From assembly GCA_002384815.1 (NCBI GenBank), contig DGBN01000039.1, forward strand, positions 85,811 through 149,810: 64,000 nucleotides of DNA, read 5' to 3'. A program made the position numbers and the translations under genes. Positions within the stretch are counted from its first letter, which is position 1. Each line of letters opens with the position of its first letter. This document shows, one piece after another, positions 52,857 through 60,509 of the stretch. The DNA comes from Oxalobacteraceae bacterium UBA4003. Lineage in GTDB: Bacteria > Pseudomonadota > Gammaproteobacteria > Burkholderiales > Burkholderiaceae_D. The notes below the pieces were generated by a model, which searched no databases, was not told where the DNA came from, and worked only from the letters and a program-made list of their open reading frames with translations.

Positions 52857-53087
52857 ATGGCAACCGCATTGAAATTATCGGATGAACTTATTGAGTTAAC
52901 GAAACCACATGCCGTTGCTAACCATCGTTCAGTTCCGAAGCAGATCGAATATTGGGCACGCCTCGGAAAGGCTGCTGAAGATAACCCTGAGTTGCCAATT
53001 CAGCTCATAAAAAATACATTACTTGCTGTTGCAGAAACAGATGTGGAAATACTACTTGAATACCATGTTGGTACAGTCGAACGTTAA
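52857..53087 (+). CDS. ParD-like antitoxin (DUF3423 family)
   Basis: The 76-residue protein has the ParD-like motif KLSDELIELTKPHAVANHRS followed by VPKQIEYWARLGKAAEDNPELP, which is characteristic of this antitoxin group. It has AAGGAG before the ATG. No RelE/ParE-type toxin follows on the plus strand. The neighbours are AbiEii-like genes on the opposite strand, whose stop is 4 bp inside this gene's end. It may be an orphan antitoxin or pair with the Fic protein at 53757 (inference). Confidence 0.75.
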   Translation: MATALKLSDELIELTKPHAVANHRSVPKQIEYWARLGKAAEDNPELPIQLIKNTLLAVAETDVEILLEYHVGTVER

Positions 53088-53452
53088 GTCTCTTTCTTTG
53101 TAATGGATTCTTGCTTTAAAGCTAGGGCTAACGTCTGAGACATTGCGATCTCTTCTGCTACGCGCTGTTCATGACAATTAACTTCGTTTAAAAAGAATTG
53201 GTAAATGTCATGAATGTTTTCATTAAGGCCGATCGTCTCAAATCCCTCGTCTTCCTTGTCGAGAGGCACTTCGCCTATCAAGACTGCTTTTGCATATTCT
53301 TCGGAGTAGGCGGGGTCTGCCTTGCGTCCAGCAGCAAAAATGTCATCGAGCGTTCGCCCCATCTGGACAAACGTTTTTAAATCAAAAAGGTCACGCGATC
53401 TAGTTCGATGATGGATCGCATAAGACTTCATCATGAATAATTCCTCGAGCAT
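53084..53452 (-). pseudogene. Truncated AbiEii/AbiGii-type nucleotidyltransferase toxin (C-terminal part only)
   Basis: The 122-residue product MLEELFMMKSYAIHHRTRSRD...DLKTFVQ matches the C-terminal half of AbiEii-like toxins, which have a nucleotidyltransferase core of about 240 residues. The N-terminal GS-x10-DxD catalytic part is absent. The frame begins inside the 3' end of the preceding gene (53400-53708), so a deletion probably joined the partner gene's end to this fragment. It is unlikely to be toxic. Confidence 0.6.
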
Positions 53453-53708
53453 GAGCGAATCCTTTCTTAATGTTGTCGAGCATTCTTTGACGGGACCGTA
53501 CCGCCAGTGGATCAGCATTCAGATGGACACACATCGACTCAACATTCGCGATACCGTAATGAGCGCACATTTTACAAATGTCGTTGAATATCCCGCGCTC
53601 AAGAACGTTTAAGACCAATGCTTCGCCTGAAATATCAGGGTTCGACCAATCATAAGGAAATGAAAGTCCAAGCTTCTCACTCTTCCTAATTGTAAAATTT
53701 TTGACCAT
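53400..53708 (-). CDS. Putative partner of the AbiEii-like gene (antitoxin-like)
   Basis: The 102-residue protein has an ISGEALVLNVLERGIFNDICKMCAHYGIANVESM core and a LAVRSRQRMLDNIKKGFAHA helix. I recall this pattern from small proteins placed directly before AbiEii/AbiGii-type toxins, but the family name is not clear to me. ATG 53708 has AAGGA upstream. Its last dozen residues (RGIIHDEVLCDPSSN) come from the deletion junction with the toxin remnant and are probably not native. Confidence 0.55.
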   Translation of the reverse strand: MVKNFTIRKSEKLGLSFPYDWSNPDISGEALVLNVLERGIFNDICKMCAHYGIANVESMCVHLNADPLAVRSRQRMLDNIKKGFAHARGIIHDEVLCDPSSN

Positions 53709-53756
53709 CAAAATTTTCCTTGATCTATTAAGCGCCTACGGGTGGATAGCGATACT

Positions 53757-54419
53757 TTATTTAATAGCGCGCATCTGTTCAGCTTCAGGGTGACAATCGA
53801 CCAAAAATTCCATCATTTCAGTAGCATCTTTGGTGAGATAAAATCGCACCATCTTTTCATTAAAGTCTTGTGCTTTTGCAGCAGGAACGCTGATCGCGTC
53901 AATGCCGTTTGACATCAATGTGCCGTTCATCATAAACCGTGATGTGCGCTTGTTGCCGTCAAAAAATAATTGTTGTAAAGCGCAAAACAAAAAGAAGGCA
54001 GTGCCTTTTTCAAAAGGCTCGCATTCATTTAATGCCGCTATGCTTTCTTGAAAAACACGGTTCAATTCTGACGCACCTTTTACGGCGGGCAACGGAGTGT
54101 GTCTGCCATGTTCGCCAAGGCCACCATCTGGGGTGTAGTTCGTTTCAAGCCCCTCACCACGGAATACGCCCCATTCCAATGCTTCGTTGGGGGCAACGAT
54201 ACTGTGAAGATCAATAAAGGTCGCCTTGTCCAAAGTGAACCGGCCGGTTTTCACCAGCGCAAGTAGATGCTTCGCGCTTTCAGCAAGGTTGAGCACTTGC
54301 TCTTGGTCTGAAACCTTTCGCCCGCCAACAGTTACACCATCCAATAACGTTTTGACCTCCGGGAAAGTGAATGGGTTACCTTCCAAGTCGTGCATGGACA
54401 AGTCGTGGTACAACATCAT
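53757..54419 (-). CDS. Fic/DOC family protein with non-canonical motif
   Basis: The 220-residue protein has the Fic-family N-terminal motif LEGNPFTFPEV (about residue 12) and the core loop LQQLFFDGNKRTSRFMMNG. In canonical AMPylating Fic proteins the motif is HxFx(D/E)GNGRxxR; here His is Gln150 and the second Gly is Lys157, while DGN and both Arg are kept. Some Fic-like families share this DGNKR variant, so it may have another activity or only a binding role. Its start lies exactly at the junction with the truncated nuclease gene on the opposite strand. Confidence 0.75.
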   Translation of the reverse strand: MMLYHDLSMHDLEGNPFTFPEVKTLLDGVTVGGRKVSDQEQVLNLAESAKHLLALVKTGRFTLDKATFIDLHSIVAPNEALEWGVFRGEGLETNYTPDGGLGEHGRHTPLPAVKGASELNRVFQESIAALNECEPFEKGTAFFLFCALQQLFFDGNKRTSRFMMNGTLMSNGIDAISVPAAKAQDFNEKMVRFYLTKDATEMMEFLVDCHPEAEQMRAIK

Positions 54420-54421
54420 TC

Positions 54422-55327
54422 GATACGCCTGAAAATCGGTTTATAAAACACGTATTACTAGACATAGAAAGTGTTTGCGTTTCAATCAATTCATTTGTGA
54501 CTTCCGAGACTATCCTGCGAGCATCGCAAGAAATGTTGATAAAGAGCAGGTGTTGGTTGAGAAACGATTTTTTTAAATTATTAGGCACTTTGCAATTTCT
54601 GCCGACGACCTCTCCGGCATTAACTTCAAGATTCGGCTATAAGGAAATTTTTGGCCATTTTCTAAAAAGTCGTGTAGCGGCAAAGCATATTTTCGATGAC
54701 CTGAAACGTCAGTCACTTTACATCGAGCTAAAGGATGTGGCTCAACTATATGAGTACTGGGTGTTCTATAAAATCACAACAAGCTTGTTAGGTGAAAAAG
54801 CTTTGGTTACAGCGAGAGGCCTTGTTACTAAAAACGGACGGATAGCAAATTCAATCTCACTGGAGAACGGAAACATATCTGTGGCGTTTAATGAGTCATT
54901 TGTACGAAGTAACAGAGGCTCTTACTCCCTAACTCTACGGCCAGACGTAGTAGTCAGAATCCGTACAAGAGCGGGAACGTTGGTCATTTTGTTTGACGCA
55001 AAGTATCGGAGCAGGGCTATTGGAATTTTTGAAGATGAGTTCTTCGAGGAAGTCGTGCAAAGAAGATCAGTCAAACCAGACGATCTTTATAAGATGCATT
55101 GCTATGTGGATGCCATCGGCGATGCAGTATCAGCTATGGCAGTGTATCCAGGTAACGATTTTCTATTTTTTCACAGAGATGATGCAGTTGGATTGATAAA
55201 CGACGCTTCAAAACTTCACTCTCTTAATGGCGTTGGTGCAGTTCCCCTATTGCCGGACAATGCAGAATTTAGTTCCTTTGAGAAAGTTATGGCTATGCTC
55301 AAGACTTTAGCAGTTATTCCGGACTGA
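54422..55327 (+). pseudogene. 5'-truncated PD-(D/E)XK nuclease (DUF2357/McrC-like)
   Basis: The frame opens abruptly with FDTPENRFIKHVLLDI, which in DUF2357/PDDEXK_7 proteins is in the middle of a protein of roughly twice this length. The catalytic region is intact: LRPDVVVRIR followed by VILFDAKYRSR, the D...DxK core, and a DLYKMHCYVDAIGDA motif. McrC-like proteins of this type pair with an McrB-like GTPase in type IV restriction, but no such gene is present. The junction to the Fic gene lies at 54412-54422; upstream codons in frame are antisense to fic. Confidence 0.65.
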
Positions 55328-55540
55328 CCACTCTAGCTCTGAAGGGTTGAAGCTAACGCGTTCTTAGATGCCCCCAAAAATACATGATGCCGATAACACA
55401 AAATCCAGTATGCCCATTGTCTTCTTTGGCTCTTTCAGATACCTCATTTTTATTTATTAAAATAATAATACACGGACAATAAAAAAGACTTCAACTACCT
55501 AGCAAATTTTGCTTCGACCATTTTATTGCTACCTATAATA

Positions 55541-55564
55541 AAAAGGACCCAAAGGGTCCTTTTT
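55541..55564. terminator. Bidirectional Rho-independent terminator
   Basis: AAAAGGACCC-AAA-GGGTCCTTTT is a perfect 10-bp stem with A and T flanks, between the nuclease remnant and the membrane protein gene. The rest of 55328-55636 is AT-rich and shows no gene. Confidence 0.85.
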
Positions 55565-55636
55565 ATTTGAGCGTAAAAGTTGCTATATTTTTTGCACCTA
55601 ATACGCTTATCTTTTTGCACGCCCATGATGATTTTT

Positions 55637-56026
55637 TCAACATCTGCGCAAACCTACAAGTTCAGAAAATTCCAGCGGCATCATCAATACCGCGCCCCAG
55701 CTGAGTTCTCGCAGAAATAATAGAGTCCACAGCGGCAAGGCGATCAGCCACAACATTTTGACGCTTACTGTTTCAGCGCGAGTGAAGCATAAGGCCGCAA
55801 CTATAAAACCAATTACCAGCAGACCGCACTGAGCAACTTCGAACAGTCCATTTTCCCAGCCAACATGCAGGGGTAAATATGGTGTGGCAAGGTATGTGCA
55901 AAGCAGCAATACTGCGGCGGCTATCAGTTTGATGCACAAAATGCTTATTGTATTTTTAGATGAAATTTCTTTAATGACATTGACCAAAATTGACCCTTTT
56001 ATTTTAATAAACGCAGCAGAAATCAA
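55637..56026 (-). CDS. Hypothetical membrane protein, possibly C-terminally truncated
   Basis: A 129-residue protein with three or four helices (ILCIKLIAAAVLLLCTYLA, QCGLLVIGFIVAALCF, KMLWLIALPLWTLLFL). The segment HVGWENGLFEVAQ and the motif RELSWGAVLMMP suggest a family member of unknown role that normally continues further. Here it ends soon after in SELVGLRRC. No ribosome binding site was evident and it has no operon partner. Confidence 0.5.
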   Translation of the reverse strand: MISAAFIKIKGSILVNVIKEISSKNTISILCIKLIAAAVLLLCTYLATPYLPLHVGWENGLFEVAQCGLLVIGFIVAALCFTRAETVSVKMLWLIALPLWTLLFLRELSWGAVLMMPLEFSELVGLRRC

Positions 56027-56157
56027 GTAACAAAGATGATCGAGGCATCATTGAAGTCGTACTCCCAAATAAGTTCCGTACTGGATACCGTGGAGTTGCG
56101 CCAAGGGCAGGGATAGAACTCTATTTGTCGCCCGCAAACGCGCTATTCAGACCCATT

Positions 56158-56292
56158 AAAGTCGAAAACAGGGCTGTAGCAATCATGCGGCTTTCTGATC
56201 ATGCAAATTCAGTCACTTATTGTCCAAAGTCGAAAACACATTAAGTTAAAGGTCGCCGAAGTGGTGCGCGCCCAACAAATAAAGTCGAAAAC
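56158..56292 (+). repeat. Three direct repeats of AAAGTCGAAAAC
   Basis: The copies are at 56158-56169, 56226-56237 and 56281-56292, in one orientation with spacings of 68 and 55 bp. The middle copy sits in TGTCCAAAGTCGAAAACACA. No gene is visible between 56027 and 56395. The pattern resembles multiple binding sites at the end of a transposon or a repeated operator (inference). Confidence 0.65.
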
Positions 56293-56395
56293 TAACCGTC
56301 TGGGTCCGTACCCACTGCGCGTATCGCCCATCTTCGTAAACTTCCTGTTGGTAGTTGCGTAGACGGGCCAACGGCGGCAACGCTTAGTTTTGGGA

Positions 56396-57112
56396 CTACG
56401 GAGTGAGTGCAATTTGGATTTCATCGCAGCGAGAATGAATGTAAGCGACGCGGTCTTGAACATTTTTCGCGTACTGCTGGCTGACACTGTTATGTGCTTT
56501 GGCTCGTTCGTTAGCAGGACCGCCCGCAGGCAAACTTTCCAGCATGCGACGTATATCTTCATCTTGCCAAGGCCCGGCTATATAGGTCTCAACCGCATTT
56601 CCCAAAAAAACAAATTGATCCCTTAACGCAAGTAAAGCGATTACGGCGTTGGTCGATCCAAGTTCGTATAACGGTGCCGCCGAGAGTGCCGCGACTACGC
56701 CGTTGATAATCGATTTATCGTAAACCTCATATATCTGCACTGGAGAGTCTGAAGCAACGGCGTTGCCGATATTTGTAGCGTGTGTATTAGCCGCCCGTAC
56801 CACAGCGAGCGTTCCATTTTTCTTGAAATTTTCTGCAAGTTTTTGTGCATTAGCGATTGCTTCAAGAGAGGATTTTGACTGATGGTTAGCTATAAAGTAA
56901 GCGGCAACTACTGCGGCGATAGAACCGATAGCTTGCGTCCAACCGGCTGCTTCACTTGATTCAAGCCCTTTAATTTCAAGCGCTGAAATGAGCCCACCGG
57001 CGAGAAACATCATGAATACAAATACGATTAATGCGAAGAGCCATTCGGCAACATACTTTTTCGTCCATTTTTTGGACCATTGCTTTACCCACTGCCTAAT
57101 CTTAGTAATCAT
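56396..57112 (-). CDS. Hypothetical membrane-anchored protein
   Basis: The 238-residue protein has a positively charged start (KIRQWVKQWSKKWTKKY) and two hydrophobic helices (about 25-47 and 60-80: AEWLFALIVFVFMMFLAGGL, TQAIGSIAAVVAAYFIANH). A soluble helical part follows (about 85-238). No domain is recognised. The two-helix-plus-cytoplasmic-tail layout recalls accessory-island proteins with an inner-membrane anchor. ATG 57112 with AGGG upstream is preferred to the longer frame from 57172. Confidence 0.6.
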   Translation of the reverse strand: MITKIRQWVKQWSKKWTKKYVAEWLFALIVFVFMMFLAGGLISALEIKGLESSEAAGWTQAIGSIAAVVAAYFIANHQSKSSLEAIANAQKLAENFKKNGTLAVVRAANTHATNIGNAVASDSPVQIYEVYDKSIINGVVAALSAAPLYELGSTNAVIALLALRDQFVFLGNAVETYIAGPWQDEDIRRMLESLPAGGPANERAKAHNSVSQQYAKNVQDRVAYIHSRCDEIQIALTP

Positions 57113-57196
57113 ATTTGCCCTGTAGTTTTTCGGGAATCGTAGTATCCACGGACGATACTGATTTTCTTCCAAATAGTGAACTGGGATACTCCAAAA

Positions 57197-57230
57197 TTAA
57201 AAAGCCGGCTTTTTTCGACCGGCTTTTTAA
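57197..57230. terminator. Bidirectional terminator between divergent genes
   Basis: TTAAAAAGCCGG (57197-57208) pairs perfectly with CCGGCTTTTTAA (57219-57230). It separates two divergent genes, where a terminator is not expected, so it may be left from a lost gene or insulate the recombinase module. Confidence 0.85.
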
Positions 57231-57378
57231 TACACCATGTGCATTCACATCGGACCATTCAACACACGCGCTCAATATACAGTGACAGAAACCGGCCCCG
57301 AGACTAGTTCGCCTTCGGCCATCGAACTCTTGATGAATGCACATCCGACATGAGGGTTCGCTCATATTCACGCACGCT

Positions 57379-57399
57379 CCATACATGATTCATGTATGG
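57379..57399. promoter_or_regulatory. Perfect 21-bp palindrome upstream of the recombinase module, operator candidate
   Basis: CCATACATGA (57379-57388), one central T and TCATGTATGG (57390-57399) form a perfect inverted repeat. It ends 9 bp before ATG 57409 and overlaps the ribosome-binding region. A dimeric repressor bound here would block the whole module. Confidence 0.65.
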
Positions 57400-57408
57400 A
57401 GAAATTTC

Positions 57409-57876
57409 ATGGAAATCAAGCAGTGCGCAGCGTGCGGCCAGGTTTTTCAACCACGCCCTCAAACACCGCAACAATCTTACTGCTCAACGCCGCGCTGCCA
57501 GCTCGAACGTCGACGACGCTGGCAACTGCTCAAACGTCAGAGCGATCCAGACTACCAGGACAACCAAACTCGGGCGCAGCATGCCTGGGTCCAGCGCAAT
57601 CCTGACTATTGGCGCGAATACCGCAGCACGCATCCAGAGTATGCCGAACGAAATCGCGCTCTGCAACGCGAGCGCGACGGACGACCGCAAAATGGCTCAA
57701 TTGCAAAGATGGACGTGTCAATTCCAGAAATGCCCCTGCCATCAGGGATCTATCGTCTCAGTAGGGTCGCGGCTGGTGCAATTGCAAAGATGGATGTGTG
57801 GACCGTTGAAATTACAGTGCACACCTGCCCGTGCGTGCCACAAGTCAAAATTGCAAAGAGAGGACGTGTTCGGTGA
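57409..57876 (+). CDS. Zinc-finger-like protein, first gene of the recombinase module
   Basis: The 155-residue protein has an N-terminal cysteine cluster C6-x2-C9 and C25-x4-C30, a probable zinc finger. A long Arg/Glu-rich region resembling a DNA-binding helix bundle follows (LERRRRWQLLKRQSDPDYQDNQ, cited in part, and WREYRSTHPEYAERNRALQ). Two copies of IAKMDV lie in the C-terminal part, encoded by the direct repeats at 57699 and 57780. Function unknown; DNA binding or module regulation is inferred. ATG 57409 has GGAG 9 nt upstream, directly after the 21-bp palindrome. Confidence 0.65.
   Translation: MEIKQCAACGQVFQPRPQTPQQSYCSTPRCQLERRRRWQLLKRQSDPDYQDNQTRAQHAWVQRNPDYWREYRSTHPEYAERNRALQRERDGRPQNGSIAKMDVSIPEMPLPSGIYRLSRVAAGAIAKMDVWTVEITVHTCPCVPQVKIAKRGRVR
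57699..57869 (+). repeat. Three direct repeats of AATTGCAAAGATGGACGTGT
   Basis: Copies lie at 57699-57718, 57780-57799 (one mismatch) and 57849-57869 (one insertion and one mismatch). They fall inside the 3' end of the zinc-finger gene and upstream of the recombinase. All are in the same reading register. They may be protein repeats, or DNA sites for one of the module's DNA-binding proteins. Confidence 0.6.
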
Positions 57877-58044
57877 TTTCATGCATGAATGCTAACGTAT
57901 CGCACACATGCACTCTCGACACGCGATGCGCGACTTCGACTTGTGGCCCTCCTGGTTCATAAACTGGAGCGTGCCTTGACGACTATCGCCATGTAGGTAA
58001 GTTCCGAGAGCCGAAATTCCAAATGACTGGAGCGATCGGCAATC

Positions 58045-59610
58045 ATGCAATATGACGAACCAAGCGATGTTGGGGGAGAGCAGCCATCCCTGCTCAGGGC
58101 GGTTGAGTATGTTCGGATGTCGACTGAACACCAGCAGTACTCTACCGAAAACCAAGCGGACAAGATCCGCGAATATGCGGCACACCGCGGCATTGAGATT
58201 GTTCGCACCTACACCGACGCCGGCAAAAGTGGTCTGCGCATTGATGGACGCGCGTCGCTACAGCAGCTGATCAAGGATGTTGAAAGCGGCACGGCGGATT
58301 TCACGATCATCCTGGTCTATGACGTCAGCCGTTGGGGACGTTTCCAGGACGCTGACGAGAGCGCGTATTACGAATACCGATGCCGACGCGCCGGTATTCA
58401 GGTTGCTTACTGCGCCGAGCAATTCGAGAACGATGGGTCCCCGGTATCGACCATCGTCAAGGGCGTCAAACGTGCTATGGCTGGCGAGTACAGCCGGGAA
58501 CTATCCGCCAAGGTGTTCGCCGGACAGTGTCGGCTGATCGAACTCGGCTACCGGCAAGGTGGCCCTGCCGGCTACGGTCTGCGCCGGGTATTGATTGACC
58601 AGAACGGCTCCATCAAAACCGAACTGTGCCGCGGCGAGCACAAGAGTCTGCAGACAGATCGCGTGATTCTGATGCCTGGCCCGGAGGAAGAAATCCGCAT
58701 CGTGAGCCAGATCTACCGTTGGTTTATTGATGACGGGTTGGTGGAGTCAGAAATAGCCGTGCGCTTGAACGGGATGAACATGCTGACTGATCTGGATCGG
58801 GCATGGACCCGTGCCACTGTGCATCAGGTGTTAATCAATGAGAAATACGTCGGCAACAACGTCTACAACCGCATCTCCTTCAAACTCAAAAAACTGCGGG
58901 TGATCAACACGCCTGACATGTGGATCAAAAAGGAAGGCGCCTTCGAGCCCATCGTGCCGCCCGACATCTTTTACACGGCGCAGGGAATCATCCGCGCACG
59001 GACCAGACGTTACACCAATGAGGAACTGGTCGACCGGCTCCGCTCCCTCTACAAAAAACGTGGCCTCCTCTCCGGCTTGATCATTAACGAAACGGATGGG
59101 ATGCCCTCTTCGTCGGTGTACGCCTTCCGCTTTGGTAGCTTGGTCAAAGCCTATCAAATGGTCGGCTTCACCCCGGACCGGGACTATCGTTATCTGGAAG
59201 TGAATCGTTTCTTGCGCAGCCTGCACCCGGGCATCGTGGCACAGACCGAACAACAAATCGCCGAATTGGGAGGCCGTGTTGTGCGCGATCCGGGGACCGA
59301 CATATTGTGGGTGAACGGCGAATTCAACGTTTCTCTGGTGCTCGCACGTTGCCAGACGCACGACTCTGGCCGGCACCACTGGAAAATCAGGTTCGACACT
59401 AGCCTCTTGCCTGACATCACCGTGGCCGTGCGGCTCGACCATGACAATAAAAGCGCTCTCGATTACTACCTTTTGCCGCGACTGGATTTTGGGCAGCCGC
59501 GCCTCAGCCTGGCAGAGCAGAACGCCGTTGAACTGGAAAGCTACCGCTTTGACACCCTCGATTACCTCTACGGAATGGCAGAACGCACTCGGCTAAGGAG
59601 AGTGGCATGA
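58045..59610 (+). CDS. Large serine recombinase
   Basis: The 521-residue recombinase has a resolvase catalytic domain at about 18-160, with nucleophile Ser26 (VEYVRMSTEHQ) and the DVSRWGRFQDA motif carrying the catalytic Arg. A Recombinase domain (about 165-300, with YGLRRVLID and ATVHQVLINEKYVGN) follows. The C-terminal 190 residues (from about 330) are unlike the zinc-ribbon/coiled-coil tails of phage integrases. Such enzymes cut both strands through a 5'-phosphoserine and carry out integration, excision or inversion. The stop overlaps the first ParB-like gene by ATGA. Attachment sites were not identified. Confidence 0.88.
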   Translation: MQYDEPSDVGGEQPSLLRAVEYVRMSTEHQQYSTENQADKIREYAAHRGIEIVRTYTDAGKSGLRIDGRASLQQLIKDVESGTADFTIILVYDVSRWGRFQDADESAYYEYRCRRAGIQVAYCAEQFENDGSPVSTIVKGVKRAMAGEYSRELSAKVFAGQCRLIELGYRQGGPAGYGLRRVLIDQNGSIKTELCRGEHKSLQTDRVILMPGPEEEIRIVSQIYRWFIDDGLVESEIAVRLNGMNMLTDLDRAWTRATVHQVLINEKYVGNNVYNRISFKLKKLRVINTPDMWIKKEGAFEPIVPPDIFYTAQGIIRARTRRYTNEELVDRLRSLYKKRGLLSGLIINETDGMPSSSVYAFRFGSLVKAYQMVGFTPDRDYRYLEVNRFLRSLHPGIVAQTEQQIAELGGRVVRDPGTDILWVNGEFNVSLVLARCQTHDSGRHHWKIRFDTSLLPDITVAVRLDHDNKSALDYYLLPRLDFGQPRLSLAEQNAVELESYRFDTLDYLYGMAERTRLRRVA

Positions 59611-60509
59611 TCAAGAACCACAATGCCGGCGAGTTACGCATGATTCCGGTGGGCTGCATCGATGTCCATAACCCTCGCGAACGTAACAACAAAATTTTTG
59701 ACGAAATTGCCGGCAATATTCATGCGATCGGACTTAAGAAGCCAATTACCGTGACCCCGCGCGCAGGGGAGGATGGCGCCGAACGGTATTTGCTTGTTTG
59801 TGGCGAGGGGCGCCTCAAGACGTTCAAGTCAGCAGGCGAAACCACCATCCCCGCGCTGGTCGTCGCTGTCAGTGATGAGGACGCGTTCATCATGAGCCTC
59901 GCTGAAAATATCGCTCGCCGCCAATGCCGTCCTTTGGAAATTCTCGCCAGCATAGTGGCATTGCGCGATCAGGGCTATGACAAGAAAGCGATCGCCGCCA
60001 AAACCGGCCTTACGCCTGAATATGTGTGCGGCATCCTGATACTGCTGCAACACGGGGAAGAGAGACTTATCGTCGGCGTTGAAAAAGGCCAAATTCCCCT
60101 TAATGCGGCCTTGGCAATCGTTGGTGCCGGCGATGATGACAAAGCGGTCCAGGCAGCCTTGCAGGATGCCTACGAGTCTGGAAAGCTGCGCGGCAAACAT
60201 TTAATTGAAGCCAGGCGAGTAATTGAACGTCGCCACACGCTGGGGCGCTCGGTGGCGCGTGGTACGCCAAGAAAGCAAGTCGACGTGACGCAGTCCAGCC
60301 TGGTTAGAACCTATCGGAAGGAAGTTGAACGGCAGCGACTGATGGTAAAAAAGGCGGAGTTCGCGCAACAGCGCCTGCTTTTTATAGTGGGCGCTTTACG
60401 CGAACTTCTTACCGACGAAAACTTTACGAATCTGCTGCGCGCCGAAGGACTGGATACCCTACCGAAGTATCTGGCTGAACGGGTGTGGCCCGGCGGGAGC
60501 ATGTCATGA
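59607..60509 (+). CDS. ParB/Spo0J-like protein 1
   Basis: The 300-residue protein begins with a ParB N-terminal domain (IPVGCIDVHNPRERNN, CGEGRLKTFKSAG in place of GERR, and SLAENIARRQCRPLE). A central helix-turn-helix follows (KKAIAAKTGLTPEYVCGILILL). ParB proteins bind CTP and centromere-like sites and work with ParA, but no ParA gene is nearby. Here it overlaps both neighbours by ATGA, so it is translated with the recombinase and the second ParB-like gene. A role in recombination control or element maintenance is inferred. Confidence 0.83.
   Translation: MIKNHNAGELRMIPVGCIDVHNPRERNNKIFDEIAGNIHAIGLKKPITVTPRAGEDGAERYLLVCGEGRLKTFKSAGETTIPALVVAVSDEDAFIMSLAENIARRQCRPLEILASIVALRDQGYDKKAIAAKTGLTPEYVCGILILLQHGEERLIVGVEKGQIPLNAALAIVGAGDDDKAVQAALQDAYESGKLRGKHLIEARRVIERRHTLGRSVARGTPRKQVDVTQSSLVRTYRKEVERQRLMVKKAEFAQQRLLFIVGALRELLTDENFTNLLRAEGLDTLPKYLAERVWPGGSMS

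Noticed and set aside
54371..54421. Upstream extension of the nuclease frame to 54371
   Set aside because: These codons are antisense to the start of fic and do not fit the DUF2357 family.
50845..57300. 12-bp direct repeat AAACCGGCCCCG at 50845-50856 and 57289-57300, considered as attachment-site pair of an element
   Set aside because: Repeats of this length are expected many times by chance in 64 kb, and neither copy borders a recombinase gene in a way that fits.
57238..57343. Inverted repeat TGTGCATTCA / TGAATGCACA flanking the start of the recombinase module
   Set aside because: Only 10 bp with 86 bp between; likely chance without further support.
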